A stretch of DNA of 64,000 nucleotides from Streptomyces dangxiongensis (GCF_003675325.1 NZ_CP033073.1:3596001-3660000); one strand, 5' to 3'. Positions 42,273 through 51,840 are shown, numbered from the stretch's first letter. Notes: generated by a model from the sequence alone, not told the origin. Translations and numbers: made by a program.

Positions 42273-43021
42273 CCGGCGCCCTCCTGGTTGGCGGGCCGGG
42301 TCTCCAGCCGGACGACGTGCGGGTGGTCCGGTCTCAGCTCGGCCGAGTCCTCGGCGAGCACGATCCGCTCGCCCGGTCCGACCAGGCCGAGCAGGGCACT
42401 GAGCAGGGTCGTCTTGCCGCTTCCGGTGCCACCGCTGACGAGGAAGGACAGCCGGGCCGCGAGCAGCGCCCTGAGGATCCGGTCGCCGCCGGGCGGCACC
42501 GTACCGGCCGCGACGAGTTCCTCCACGGTGAAGGCCCGCGGGCGTACCACCCGCAGGGCCAGGCAGGTGCAGCCGACGGCGACCGGAGGCAGCACCGCGT
42601 GCAACCGGGTCCCGTCGGGCAGCCGGGCGTCCGCCCACGGCCGGGCGTCGTCCAGCCGGCGTCCGGCCACGGCTGCCAGCCGCTGCGCGAGGCGTCGTAC
42701 CGCCGCCGCGTCGGGGAAGGCCACCCGGGTCAGTTCCAGGCCGCCACCGCGGTCCACCCACACCCGGTCCGGGGCGGACACCAGGACGTCGGTGACGTCG
42801 GGGTCGGCGAGCAGTGGCTCCAGGGGTCCGGTGCCCACGAGTTCGGACCTCAACTGCTCGGCCGCGCCGAGGACTTCCGCGTCGCCGAGCACCCGGCCCT
42901 GTTCGCGCAGGGCCTGGGCCACGCGCGCGGGGGTGGGTTCGGCGCCGGTCTCGGCGAGCCGGCGACGGACGCCGTCGAGGAGGGCCGCGCCGTCGGCCCG
43001 GTCGAGCCCGGGCAGGCTCAT
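42269..43021 (-). pseudogene. tadA: tadA/cpaF secretion ATPase, 5' fragment ending at the transposon
   Basis: The frame of 250 residues carries the N-terminal domain ([20 protein letters not shown]), [16 protein letters not shown] (Walker A) and [33 protein letters not shown], the Asp box and the Arg-Glu segment of TadA ATPases. It ends with a TAG provided by the element. The remaining 150 codons are at 23717-24166. The start overlaps the tadZ stop (ATGA). The truncated product binds nucleotide at most; it lacks Walker B and the His box. Confidence 0.93.
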
Positions 43022-44124
43022 CGGGTGCCTCCCGCCTCGACCAGCGCGCGCTCCCAGAAGTGCGCACAGAACCGGGCGAGCGGGCCGCGTCCGGTGGCAC
43101 CCGGGGGTTTCGCGCCGCCCTGCGGGCGCAGCAGCGCCGGTTCGACGGGTACCTCACCGGCCAGCGGCAGGCCGAGGAGCCGGGCCACCTCCTGGTCGTC
43201 CAGACCGGGTGCGTACGGCCCGCGGACGGCCACCCGCAGGTCCCGTACGACCATCCCGACGGCAGAGGCGACCCGGCCGGCGGCTGCGACCGCGCGCAGT
43301 TCGGCGGGGACGACGAGCAGGCCGACATCGAGCTGGGCCAGGGCCTCGGCGACTCCGTCGTCCAGGCGGCGGGGGAGGTCGACCACCACGGTGCCGCCGC
43401 GCCGACGGGCGGCGGCCAGCACCGCGCGCACCGCCTGGGGCGGCACCGCGACGCAGTCACCGCGGTCCCAGCTGAGCACCCGCAGGGAGTGCAGTTCGGG
43501 CAGCGACTCCTCAAGGGCGCCGCCGCCGACGCGGCCCCGGGAGGCGGCGAAGGCGGGCCAGCGCAGCCCTTCCGCGCTCTCGCCGCCGAGGAGCACGTCG
43601 AGTCCGCCGCCGAGCGGATCGGCGTCCACGAGGAGGGTGCGCAGTCCCTCGCGCGCGGAGGTGACGGCGAGCGCGCAGGCGAGGGTGGAGGCTCCGGCGC
43701 CGCCCCGGCCGCCGATGACCCCGACGGTGAGGGCCGGGCGGCCGATGCCCTCGGCGACGTCGGCGATGCGGTCGACCAGCCACTGCTCGCCGTCGGGAAG
43801 CATCAGGACGTGGTCGGCGCCGATCTGTACGGCTCGTTTCCATACCCCCGAGTCGTCCTGGTCGCGGCCGACGAGCACCACTCCGGGCCGTCGGGCGGCC
43901 CCGCGCACCCGGCGGGCGGCGTCGTCACCGACCAGCACGAGCGGTGCCGATCCCCAGTCGTCACCGGATTCCGGTACGCCGTGGTGGACCTCGGGTGTGG
44001 CCCCTGCCGCCGCGCACAGGCGCAGCAGATCGTCCAGCAGGGCGGCGTCCTCGGTGATGATGAGCGGTCGCCCGGGCCGTTCTCCGGTGCCGGACGGCGG
44101 GTCGTGGGTGACGGTTCCGGTCAC
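43018..44124 (-). CDS. TadZ/CpaE-like septum-site/MinD family ATPase
   Basis: I start it at GTG 44124, which follows AAGGGGGAAA at suitable spacing and gives 368 residues; longer frames upstream look non-coding. The N-terminal 120 residues are a receiver-like domain ([35 protein letters not shown]) and the C-terminal part is a deviant Walker A ATPase, [19 protein letters not shown], followed by [20 protein letters not shown]. CpaE/TadZ proteins place the Tad secretion machine. It is the first gene of the tad operon, which the transposon now cuts after tadA codon 250. Confidence 0.88.
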   Translation of the reverse strand: MTGTVTHDPPSGTGERPGRPLIITEDAALLDDLLRLCAAAGATPEVHHGVPESGDDWGSAPLVLVGDDAARRVRGAARRPGVVLVGRDQDDSGVWKRAVQIGADHVLMLPDGEQWLVDRIADVAEGIGRPALTVGVIGGRGGAGASTLACALAVTSAREGLRTLLVDADPLGGGLDVLLGGESAEGLRWPAFAASRGRVGGGALEESLPELHSLRVLSWDRGDCVAVPPQAVRAVLAAARRRGGTVVVDLPRRLDDGVAEALAQLDVGLLVVPAELRAVAAAGRVASAVGMVVRDLRVAVRGPYAPGLDDQEVARLLGLPLAGEVPVEPALLRPQGGAKPPGATGRGPLARFCAHFWERALVEAGGTR

Positions 44125-44529
44125 GGTGTTTCCCCCTTCGCTGCGCGGGCCGCACGGCCCCCGCGGCCACGCGATTCCCAAAGGTGTGAAGAACCGGCAA
44201 GCGGTCCCCATATGAACGGCCGATAGGAACCGGCCGCACGCGCTCGGGCAATCGGAACCGGCCATGAACTCGCCGCGGCCGGAGCGCGCTGCAATCACGG
44301 TGCAGCGATCCGCGAAATGATGTGGATCTTGGTCCAAAACTGTGGACAACGCGGACCCTGTGAATATCTTCGTCACCCATACCGGCGACGCCTGCGCTGA
44401 TCCGCGTGCGGTTTCCACAGCGCAGCGCGACGATTACCCTGGGTGAGCGATCATGGGCATACACAACCCGCGGACACGGCGGCGCCCAGCAGGCCGTACG
44501 ACCGCGGGGAGAAAGGGAAGGAGGGGAAA
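44125..44529. other. Gene-free divergent region upstream of the tad operon
   Basis: No coding frame is convincing in these 405 bp. The part 44290-44360 is relatively AT-rich (ATGATGTGGATCTTGGTCC) and is the likely site of tad operon promoters. One sequence matching a DnaA box (TGTGGACAA) occurs at 44341-44349. Confidence 0.4.
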
Positions 44530-44643
44530 ATGCGTCCGGACATGCGACGACCCCCGCCGGGGGGGAGAGCGGGGGTCGTCCCCACGGCCGACTCGGGGGG
44601 GGAGGAGTCGGACCGGGTTAGCACGGTCGCGAACGATCCGTGA
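44530..44643 (+). CDS. Possible 37-residue leader peptide with nested hairpin, upstream of the HAD gene
   Basis: ATG 44530 follows AAGGAGGGGAAA, one of the strongest ribosome binding sites in the window. The frame MRPDMRRPPPGGRAGVVPTA ends at TGA 44641 and is Pro, Gly and Arg rich. Its codons 6-17 overlap a perfect 12-bp stem (44546-44557 with 44569-44580), and a second short hairpin (CCGACTC/GAGTCGG) follows near 44587-44611. It ends 73 bp before the HAD start. It may be a leader ORF that controls the downstream gene, or a small protein. Confidence 0.4.
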   Translation: MRPDMRRPPPGGRAGVVPTADSGGEESDRVSTVANDP

Positions 44644-44716
44644 CTTCCATGGTGTACCCGAGAGCCTTCTCAGGCAAACCCACGCGCCCCACTCTTACGC
44701 CGAATGGTGGGCGCCT

Positions 44717-45547
44717 ATGCTCAGTGGCGTGGAAAACCACTCCTTGCCTCGCGCAGCAGCCTTCTTTGACCTGGACAAGACGGTCATTGCGAAGTCGAGC
44801 ACGCTCACCTTCAGCAAGTCCTTCTACCAAGGCGGGCTGATCAGCCGCAGGGCCGCCCTGCGTACCGCATATGCCCAGTTCGTCTTCCTGGCCGGCGGCC
44901 TGGACCACGATCAGATGGAGCGGATGCGCGAGTACCTGTCCGCACTGTGCCGCGGCTGGAACGTCCAGCAGGTACGCGAGATCGTCGCCGAGACCCTGCA
45001 CGAGCTGATCGACCCGATCATCTATGACGAGGCCGCCTCCCTCATCGAGGAGCACCACACGGCCGGCCGCGACGTGGTGATCGTGTCCACCTCGGGTGCC
45101 GAGGTGGTCGAGCCGATCGGCGAACTGCTGGGTGCGGACCGTGTGGTCGCCACCCGCATGGTCGTCGGCGAGGACGGCTGCTTCACCGGGGAGGTGGAGT
45201 ACTACGCCTACGGCCCGACCAAGGCCGAGGCCATCAAGGAGCTGGCCGCTTCCGAGGGCTACGACCTCGACCGCTGCTACGCCTACAGCGACTCGGTGAC
45301 CGACCTGCCGATGCTCCGCACGGTCGGACACCCGCACGCCGTGAACCCGGACCGCGCGCTGCGCCGTGAGGCACTCGCACACGGATGGCCGGTCCTGGAG
45401 TTCCGCCGCCCGGTCCCGCTCAAGAAGCGGCTGCCGGCACTGTCCGTCCCGCCGCGCCCGGCGCTGGTCGCGGCGGCGGCCGTAGCGGCGGCAGGGGCGA
45501 CCGCGGGCCTCGTCTGGTACGCCAGCAAGCGCCGTCGCACGGCCTGA
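44717..45547 (+). CDS. HAD-superfamily subfamily IB hydrolase with a C-terminal membrane anchor
   Basis: The 276-residue protein has AAAFFDLDKTVIAKSST (motif I, DxDxT), VVIVSTSGAEVV (motif II) and CYAYSDSVTDLPML (motifs III/IV), the layout of HAD-IB phosphatases (SerB/CicA type). A hydrophobic stretch ALVAAAAVAAAGATAGLVWYA followed by SKRRRTA forms a C-terminal membrane anchor with the catalytic domain inside the cell. A phosphomonoester or lyso-lipid phosphate substrate is likely from the family. I use ATG 44717; no better upstream start exists in frame. It is divergent from the tad operon and alone on its strand. Confidence 0.88.
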   Translation: MLSGVENHSLPRAAAFFDLDKTVIAKSSTLTFSKSFYQGGLISRRAALRTAYAQFVFLAGGLDHDQMERMREYLSALCRGWNVQQVREIVAETLHELIDPIIYDEAASLIEEHHTAGRDVVIVSTSGAEVVEPIGELLGADRVVATRMVVGEDGCFTGEVEYYAYGPTKAEAIKELAASEGYDLDRCYAYSDSVTDLPMLRTVGHPHAVNPDRALRREALAHGWPVLEFRRPVPLKKRLPALSVPPRPALVAAAAVAAAGATAGLVWYASKRRRTA

Positions 45548-45708
45548 CCGACGCCCGTCAATCCCCCCTTTGATACCAAATGTAAAGAAATGAGGGCAGG
45601 GGTTTCACTCTGTCCCGGCTTGCAGTACAAAGGACTCAACGGCCCGCGAGACCAGAGGACATCCGAGAGGATCCCCTACCACTACGCACGTGGCCCCACG
45701 GACCTCGC

Positions 45709-45825
45709 ATGGACACCGCGCACCCACGCGACGTCGACCCGTCGATTACGGGCCAGCCGCACCAGGTGACGGGCAAAGTCCCCGGCCTGATGGGCATATA
45801 TCGAGGACGCTTGGTAACCCGGTGA
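45709..45825 (+). other. Possible 38-residue ORF in the gap after the HAD gene
   Basis: ATG 45709 opens a frame MDTAHPRDVDPSITGQPHQV to TGA 45825 with about 80 per cent GC at third positions, but only a weak ribosome binding site. Nothing else is supported between 45548 and 45833; the first part (45560-45640) is notably AT-rich. Confidence 0.22.
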
Positions 45826-45833
45826 ACATGCCA

Positions 45834-45861
45834 GCGGCGGTACGAGAACTCGTACCGCCGC
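45834..45861 (-). terminator. Terminator of the Fic-like gene
   Basis: GCGGCGGTACGAG and CTCGTACCGCCGC form a 12-13 bp perfect stem 24 bp past the stop codon of the minus-strand gene. Confidence 0.8.
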
Positions 45862-45884
45862 AACCCTTGTCCCGGGGAGTTTCC

Positions 45885-46709
45885 TCAGGCCGCGCCGCGC
45901 TGCAGCGCCTCGCACACCGCCGTCGACTCCCGGACGCCCAGCCCGACCGCCCGGCCGCAGTGGGCGATCCAGGCCGCCATGCCCTCGGGGGTGCCGGACA
46001 CGTACCCGTCCAGGGCGGCCAGGTAGGAGGCGCGGCCCAGTTCGGCGTGGCCGACCTCGGCCGGGCAGACCGCCTTGGGGTCCAGACCGCTGCCGATCAG
46101 CACGATCCGCTCGGCCGCGCGCGCGACCAGGCCGTTGTGGGACACGAAGGGACGCAGCGCGAGCAGTTCGCCGTGCACCACGGCGGCCGTCACCAGGGCG
46201 GGCGCGGAGCTGCCGGCGATGATCAGTTCCGCCAGCCCCTCCAGCCGGCCCGACACCTCGGCGGCGTCCGGCAGCGGCAGCTCGAGAAGCGGCTCTTCCA
46301 CCGGCTCGCCGGCCTGACGCGGCCGGCCGACCTCGTCGTCACCACTCGCGGCGGCCACCAGGTGCAGCCGGGCCAGCACCCGCAGCGGCGACTGGCGCCA
46401 GACGGACAGCAGCTGTCCCGCCTCGGCGGTGAGCCGCAAGGCCGCTCCCACGACACGGGCCTCGGCGTCGCCGCTGAAGTCGGTACGCCGCCGCACCTCC
46501 TCCAGGGCCCAGTCGGCGCCGGACAGCGCCGCCGAGCCGCGCGAACCACGCAGGGCTGCCTCGGAGGTGATCTCGTTGCTGCGGCGCCGCATGACCCGGT
46601 GCCCGTAGACCCGGTCCACGGCTCTGCGCACGGACTCCACGGACTCGGCCACGCCGGGCAGTGCGCCCAGGGCCGCGAGCGGATCGGCGGTCGCGCCTGT
46701 CGTACTCAT
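45885..46709 (-). CDS. Fic/Doc-like protein with a degenerate active-site motif
   Basis: Starting at ATG 46709, the protein has 274 residues. VVHGELLALRPFVSHNGLVARAAERIVL matches the Fic pattern HxFx(D/E)GNGRxxR at Pro-Phe, Asn-Gly and the last Arg, but the catalytic His is replaced by Arg (RPF) and the acidic residue by Ser. Fic enzymes transfer AMP or related groups; with His lost, AMPylation as known is unlikely, though other chemistry or binding is possible. The gene is mostly helical otherwise. Its start codon lies in the middle of a perfect palindrome, and it is divergent from the ATPase gene 46811-47791, a pair I recall as conserved in Streptomyces. Confidence 0.7.
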   Translation of the reverse strand: MSTTGATADPLAALGALPGVAESVESVRRAVDRVYGHRVMRRRSNEITSEAALRGSRGSAALSGADWALEEVRRRTDFSGDAEARVVGAALRLTAEAGQLLSVWRQSPLRVLARLHLVAAASGDDEVGRPRQAGEPVEEPLLELPLPDAAEVSGRLEGLAELIIAGSSAPALVTAAVVHGELLALRPFVSHNGLVARAAERIVLIGSGLDPKAVCPAEVGHAELGRASYLAALDGYVSGTPEGMAAWIAHCGRAVGLGVRESTAVCEALQRGAA

Positions 46710-46719
46710 GAGTACGACA
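46698..46719. promoter_or_regulatory. Perfect 22-bp palindrome over the start codon of the Fic-like gene
   Basis: The half-site TGTCGTACTCA is followed by its exact complement, with the centre inside the ATG of the minus-strand gene (46707-46709). It lies 91 bp upstream of the divergent ATPase start. A dimeric regulator bound here would block initiation of the Fic-like gene. Confidence 0.65.
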
Positions 46720-46810
46720 CTACGCACCCCACCGGCGGACCCCACGAAGGAGTGGTCTTCTTCACGTCCGCGTGACACGGACAGCTAATGCACGACTACC
46801 CTTGGTGAAC

Positions 46811-47791
46811 ATGAAAATTGCTTTCGTCGGGAAGGGCGGGAGCGGCAAGACCACTCTCTCCTCCCTCTTCGTCCGCCACCTCGTGGCCGCCGGTGCTCCG
46901 GTGGTCGCCATCGACGCGGACATCAACCAGCACCTCGGCCCCGCACTCGGGCTGGAGGAGCAGGAGGCGGCGGCGCTGCCCGCCATGGGCGAGCGGCTGT
47001 CGCTGATCAAGGACTACCTGCGCGGCACCAACCCGCGCATCGCCTCCGCCGCGACGATGATCAAGACGACACCGCCCGGCGAGGGTTCGCGGCTGGTGCG
47101 GGTCGCGGATCCGAACCCGGTCTACGACGCCTGTGCGCGTCCGGTGGAACTCGACGGCGGTGCCGTCCGTTTGATGGTCACGGGCCCCTTCACGGACGCC
47201 GACCTGGGGGTCGCCTGCTACCACTCCAAGACCGGAGCGGTGGAGCTGTATCTGAACCACCTCGTCGACGGCCCCGACGAGTACGTGGTGGTCGACATGA
47301 CGGCCGGCTCGGACTCCTTCGCCTCCGGCATGTTCACCCGCTTCGACATGACGTTCCTCGTCGCCGAGCCGACCCGGAAGGGAGTCTCCGTCTACCGCCA
47401 GTACAAGGAGTACGCCCGCGACTTCGGCGTGGCCCTGAAGGTCGTCGGCAACAAGATCCAGGAACAGGACGACACCGACTTCCTGCGCGCGGAGGTCGGC
47501 GACGATCTGCTCGTGACCGTCGGACGCTCGGACTGGGTGCGCGCCATGGAGAAGGGCCGTCCGCCCCGCTTCGATCTCCTGGAGGAGGCCAACGCCCGTG
47601 CCCTGCACACCCTGCGGGCCACCGCGGACGCCACCTACGAGCATCGCGACTGGGAGCGCTACACCCGGCAGATGGTGCACTTCCATCTGAAGAACGCCGA
47701 GTCCTGGGGCAACGAGCGCACCGGGGCCGACCTGGCGGCACAGGTCGACCCCGGGTTCGTGCTCGGCGAAGGGGTGGCGGCGCCCGTCTGA
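46811..47791 (+). CDS. CooC/MinD-like P-loop ATPase
   Basis: ATG 46811 gives 326 residues beginning MKIAFVGKGGSGKTTLSSLF, a SIMIBI-class Walker A with the CooC-like GKGGSGKTT form. VVAIDADINQHLGPALGLEE is the switch region and EYVVVDMTAGSDSFASGMFTRFDMTFLVAEPT the Walker B and signature Lys-contact area. Such proteins use ATP to load metals or move partners. A C-terminal extension of about 60 residues (DWERYTRQMVHFHLKNAESW) is not part of the minimal fold. It is divergent from the Fic-like gene and ends 2 bp from the convergent lipoprotein gene. Confidence 0.82.
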   Translation: MKIAFVGKGGSGKTTLSSLFVRHLVAAGAPVVAIDADINQHLGPALGLEEQEAAALPAMGERLSLIKDYLRGTNPRIASAATMIKTTPPGEGSRLVRVADPNPVYDACARPVELDGGAVRLMVTGPFTDADLGVACYHSKTGAVELYLNHLVDGPDEYVVVDMTAGSDSFASGMFTRFDMTFLVAEPTRKGVSVYRQYKEYARDFGVALKVVGNKIQEQDDTDFLRAEVGDDLLVTVGRSDWVRAMEKGRPPRFDLLEEANARALHTLRATADATYEHRDWERYTRQMVHFHLKNAESWGNERTGADLAAQVDPGFVLGEGVAAPV

Positions 47792-47793
47792 GG

Positions 47794-49059
47794 CTACGGC
47801 CTGCCCGCCGGCGCCCCGGGCACGCCTTTGGGCGCCGGGGCGGGGCGGCCGGACAGGAAGGACGCCCAGCCCTGCCGGGGCGTCTCCCCCACCTTCAGGG
47901 AGCGCAGCCGCATGAGGGTCTGCGGGTCCTGGGCGTCCAGCCAGTCGGCAAGCTGATGGAAGGAGACACAGCGCACCTCGGGCTTGTTGCAGGTCTCCTT
48001 CACCACGTCCTCGACGGCGCGCATATAGGTGCCGCCGTTCCAGGACTCGAAGTGGTTGCCGATGATCAGGGGCGCGCGGTTGCCGTCATAGGCCCGGTAG
48101 AAGCCCTTGAGAAGGCCGTCGCGCATCTGGTCGCCCCAGTAGTCGAACTTGTCGGGGTCGCCCTGGGTCTTGGTGCCGGACTGGTTGACCATGAAGTTGT
48201 AGTCCATGGTCAACTGCTCGTAGGTGTGGCCCGGGAAGGGCACGAGCTGCATCGACAGATCCCACAGGCCCTGACTCCTCTTGGGCCAGATCTGGTTGTC
48301 GACCCCGCTGGAGTCGTAGCGGAAGCCCAACTGGCGGGCGGCCGTCATGAAGTTCTTCTGCCCCTCCAGGCAAGGGGTGCGGGCGCCGATCAGCTCCTTG
48401 TCGTAGTCGAAGGGGAGCGGGGCCGCCCGCTCCATGCCGGTGTTGGTCTTCCAGGACTTCACGAAATCCTTGGCCTGGGCGATCTCGCTCTTCCACTCCT
48501 CCACCGACCAGGTGCCGACGCCGCCGTCGGGGCCGCAGAAGTGACCGTTGAAGTGGGTCCCGATCTCGTTGCCCTCCAGCCAGGCGAGGCGTACCTGTCT
48601 GAGGGTGTCGGTGATGCCCTGCTCGTCGTTGAAGCCGATGTCGGAGCGGCCGGGCGCGTGCTGCGGCGGCTTGTACAGGTCACGCTTCCCCTCCGGCAGC
48701 ATGTACACGCCACTGAGGAAGTACGTCATGGTCGCGTGGTTCTCCTTGGCGACCTTACGGAAGTGCGAGAACAGCCTTTGACTGTCCTCGCCCGCCCCGT
48801 CCCAGGAGAACACGACGAACTGCGGCGGCTTCTGGCCGGGCTTCAGCCGTTCGGGGCTGGGCAGATACGGCTGGGCGCCGGTGTACGCGGTGGAACCGTC
48901 GCCGATCAGCCGGAGCACACTGTTGGGCGCGGGCGCCCCCTTCTGCGGGCCGGACGCCCCTTGCTTCGTGCCGTCGGAGCCGGTCGCACAACCGGCGAGC
49001 GACGCCGCACAGGCCGCGGCGGCCATGGCGCCGACGGCGATCCTCTGGGTGGCGGCCAT
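47794..49059 (-). CDS. Secreted lipoprotein with a polysaccharide-deacetylase-like domain
   Basis: The 421-residue protein has a signal peptide with lipobox LAGC (Cys at about residue 24) and then a Ser/Gly/Pro-rich linker. The domain starts at PPQFVVFSWDGAGEDSQRLFSHF, where a deacetylase normally has (T/S)FDDG and here has SWDGAGED, so metal-binding Asp residues are partly kept. HATMTYFLSGVYMLP and NEIGTHFNGHFCGPDGG (HxxH-like H-F-N-G-H) follow. The enzyme would remove acyl groups from a cell-wall glycan, but with the altered motif this is uncertain. The gene is alone on its strand; its stop nearly abuts the convergent ATPase stop. Confidence 0.78.
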   Translation of the reverse strand: MAATQRIAVGAMAAAACAASLAGCATGSDGTKQGASGPQKGAPAPNSVLRLIGDGSTAYTGAQPYLPSPERLKPGQKPPQFVVFSWDGAGEDSQRLFSHFRKVAKENHATMTYFLSGVYMLPEGKRDLYKPPQHAPGRSDIGFNDEQGITDTLRQVRLAWLEGNEIGTHFNGHFCGPDGGVGTWSVEEWKSEIAQAKDFVKSWKTNTGMERAAPLPFDYDKELIGARTPCLEGQKNFMTAARQLGFRYDSSGVDNQIWPKRSQGLWDLSMQLVPFPGHTYEQLTMDYNFMVNQSGTKTQGDPDKFDYWGDQMRDGLLKGFYRAYDGNRAPLIIGNHFESWNGGTYMRAVEDVVKETCNKPEVRCVSFHQLADWLDAQDPQTLMRLRSLKVGETPRQGWASFLSGRPAPAPKGVPGAPAGRP

Positions 49060-49396
49060 GTTCCGCCCACCTTCTTCCTTCTCTCAGGCAATCACTGACG
49101 AGGTCCTTTTGCGGTGATGTGCCGGGTTGTACCGACAGCGCCGTCAAGGTCCCACGGGGCCGAGAAGGAATTAATACGACAAGCCGATGAAATGCTCACT
49201 TCACTCCGACGCGCGATGCATTACGCCATTTGCCCCGGAAAGTTATGCCTTGCCTTTACGTGGCATCACGATTCTTTTACCGACAGTGATCCATCCCGCC
49301 ACCGCACGCCGTGCCCCACGGCCGCGACCGCGCCCCGCTCATCACCGCGGGGCTCCGTCCAGTCCGCGACCGCGCCGCCCCGGAGGAGACGGGAAC
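49060..49396. other. Divergent promoter region without a gene
   Basis: These 337 bp separate the lipoprotein gene from the SulP pseudogene. The central part (49150-49290) is AT-rich for this genome (GAAGGAATTAATACGACAAG) and should contain promoters for the lipoprotein gene. No ORF has a ribosome binding site. Confidence 0.45.
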
Positions 49397-51740
49397 ATGC
49401 CAGCCCGCCCACCCCCTCACATCCAGCACCCTCGCCCACCGCACAGCCCCACAACGAAGCGCCCCCGGTTCCCCGTTGAGGGCGCCGACCTGTCCGCGGC
49501 CGTCGCGGTCTCCTGATCGCCCTGCCCCTCTCCCTCGGCATCGCCCTCGCCGCCGGCGCCCCGCTCCAGGCCGGCCTCGTCGCCGCCGCGGTCGGCGGAG
49601 TCGTCGCCGGACGGCTCGGCGGCTGCCCGCTCCAGGTGAGCGGTCCCGCCGCCGGACTCACCGTGGTCACCGCCGACCTGATCCACCGTTACGGATGGCG
49701 GGCGACCTGCGGGATCACGGTCCTCGCCGGAGTCACCCAACTCGGCCTCGGCTGCCTGCGGGTGGCCCGCGGCGGGCTCGCGGTCAGCCCGGCCGTGGTG
49801 CACGGCATGCTCGCCGGCATCGGCATCACCATCGCCGTCACCTAGCTGCACATCGTGCTCGGCGGAACCCCGGACAGCTCCGTCCTCGCCAACCTGCGAA
49901 CGCTTCCCGCCCAGTTGTCCGGTCTGCACCCGGCCGCCGTGGCGATGAGCGTGCTCACCCTGGGCCTGCTGCTGACCTGGCCCCGCCTGCCCGGCCGGAT
50001 CGGCCGTCTGCTGCGTACGGTGCCGGCCGCCCTGGTAGCCGTCGCCGGTGCCGGCGCGACCGCCGCCCTCACCGGCCTGTCCCTGCCCCGGGTCGACCTG
50101 CCGTCCCGGCACAGCCACGCCCTGGCCGGGCTGCCCGAGGGACCGGTGTCCGGCATCGCCGCCGCCGTGCTCACCACCACCCTGGTGTGCAGCGTGCAGT
50201 CGCTGCTCGGCGCGGTGGCCGTGGACAAGCTGGCCGCCGCCCGCCCCGGCCCGCACTCCCGGCCCGGCCGTTCCGACCTGGACCGGGAGCTGCTGGGCCA
50301 GGGGGCCGCCAACCTGCTCTCCGGAGCACTCGGCGGACTGCCGGTCGCGGGGGTGGCGGTGCGCAGCACCGCGAATGTGAAAGCGGGTGCCGTCAGGCGG
50401 AACTCCACGATGCTGCAGGGCGTTCTCGTAGTGGTCGCCGCGCTGCTGATGGTCCCGGTCCTGGAGGAGATCCCGCTCGCCTCCCTCGCCGCCCTGGTGA
50501 TGGCCGTCGGCATCCAGACGGTGTCCCTGCACCACATCCGCACGGTGACGCGCCACCGCGAAGTGCCGGTCTACGCCGCGACCACACCCGGCGTGGTGGT
50601 CCTCGGCGTCCTGGAGGGCGTGTTCCTCGGGGTCGCCGTGGCGGTCGCCGTCGCCCTCCACCGCCTCGCCCGCAACCGCATCACCCACGAGGAGAAGGAA
50701 GGAGTCCATCACGTACGAGTTCGGGGCCAGTTGACCTTTCTCGCGGTGCCACGGCTCAGCAGAGCCCTGCACCTCGTCCCCCAGGGCGCCCACACCGTCG
50801 TGGAGCTGGACGGTTCGTTCATGGACCACGCGGCGTACGAGTCACTGCAGGACTGGCGCAGTACCCACACCGCCCGGGGCGGTACGGCCGAGCTGACGGG
50901 CCGGCGCGGCGGGATCCGGACCGCCGGGCGGGCCCCGGCGGCCGAGTGCCGGCGCCACCCGTGGACGCCCTGGCGCAACCACCGGTCCTGCTCCACCGAG
51001 GCCCCCGCCAACCCGGCGGGACCGGGGGCCGGCCGGGGCGGCGGGGAACTGGCCCGTGGCATCAGCTCGTTGCAGCGGAACACCGCGCCGCTGGTGCGCG
51101 AGGAGCTGGCGCGGCTCGCCCGGGAGGGCCAGCGGCCTTCCCAGTCGTTCCTGACCTGTGCCGACTCACGGCTCGTCACGTCGATGATCGCCGCCAGTGG
51201 TCCCGGTGGTCTGTTCGTGGTCCGCAACGTCGGCAATCTGGTGCCACCGCCCGGCGAGGGACACGGGGACGACTCGGTGGCCGCCGCCATCGAGTACGCG
51301 ATGGATGTGCTCGGGGTGCGCTCCATCACGGTGTGCGGGCACTCCGGGTGCGGGACGATGCGGGCACTGCTGTCCGCCGGCGCCGGCCCGGGCCCACCCC
51401 GCTGCACCGGTGGCTGCGGCACGGGCTGCCGAGTCTCGCGCGGATGGCCGGGGACTCCAGCGGCCGGCCGGGTCCGGCCGGCCGCGTCCCCGCGGACGCG
51501 GTGGAGCGGCTGTGCCTGGCCAACGTGGTCCAGCGGCTGGCGCACCTGCGGGCGCACGAGCCGGTCGCCCGGGCGCTGGCCACGGGCGCGCTGGAACTGC
51601 CCGGGATGTACTTCCACGTGGGCGAGGCGCAGGCGTACCTGCTCGCGGAGGCGGAGGGGCGAGCGGTGTTCGAGGAGGTCGCGGACGGAATCGAGGGAGG
51701 TGGGCGGTGCGCGGGCCGGTGTGGGCGACGAGCTCCGGAT
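49397..51740 (+). pseudogene. SulP anion transporter-carbonic anhydrase fusion, decayed
   Basis: The pieces read in order as one protein: start ATG 49397 with GADLSAAVAV; after a frameshift near 49508, LIALPLSLGIALAAGAPLQAG and QVSGPAAGLTVV (SulP core); an in-frame TAG at 49843-49845 where a Gln codon is expected before LHIVLGG; a long second half of the transporter and STAS-like segment (HTVVELDGSFMDH); the carbonic anhydrase domain with LTCADSR and CGHSGCG zinc ligands; then a second frameshift near 51400 before PLHRWLRHGLPSLARMAG and LCLANVVQRL. No intact stop is present. The intact family imports bicarbonate or sulfate and interconverts CO2. Lesions of three kinds indicate an old pseudogene. 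Confidence 0.9.
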
Positions 51741-51755
51741 AGGTCTAAACCAATT
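51740..51755. promoter_or_regulatory. Candidate DasR-type operator upstream of acsA
   Basis: The 16-bp site ATAGGTCTAAACCAAT matches the remembered DasR-responsive element (core TGGTCTAGACCA) at 12 of 16 positions and lies 86 bp before the acsA start. DasR is the GntR-type N-acetylglucosamine regulator of Streptomyces. Confidence 0.4.
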
Positions 51756-51840
51756 TGGCCGTCGACCCTTGTCATCCGCCCCTCGCGTCTGATGAGCTGT
51801 GGTCTGGGACACAACGGACACCCTTCGAAAGGGAGATGTC

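Noticed and set aside
44341..44349. DnaA box suggesting a replication origin
   Set aside because: A single TGTGGACAA match without a cluster, and no dnaA or dnaN nearby.
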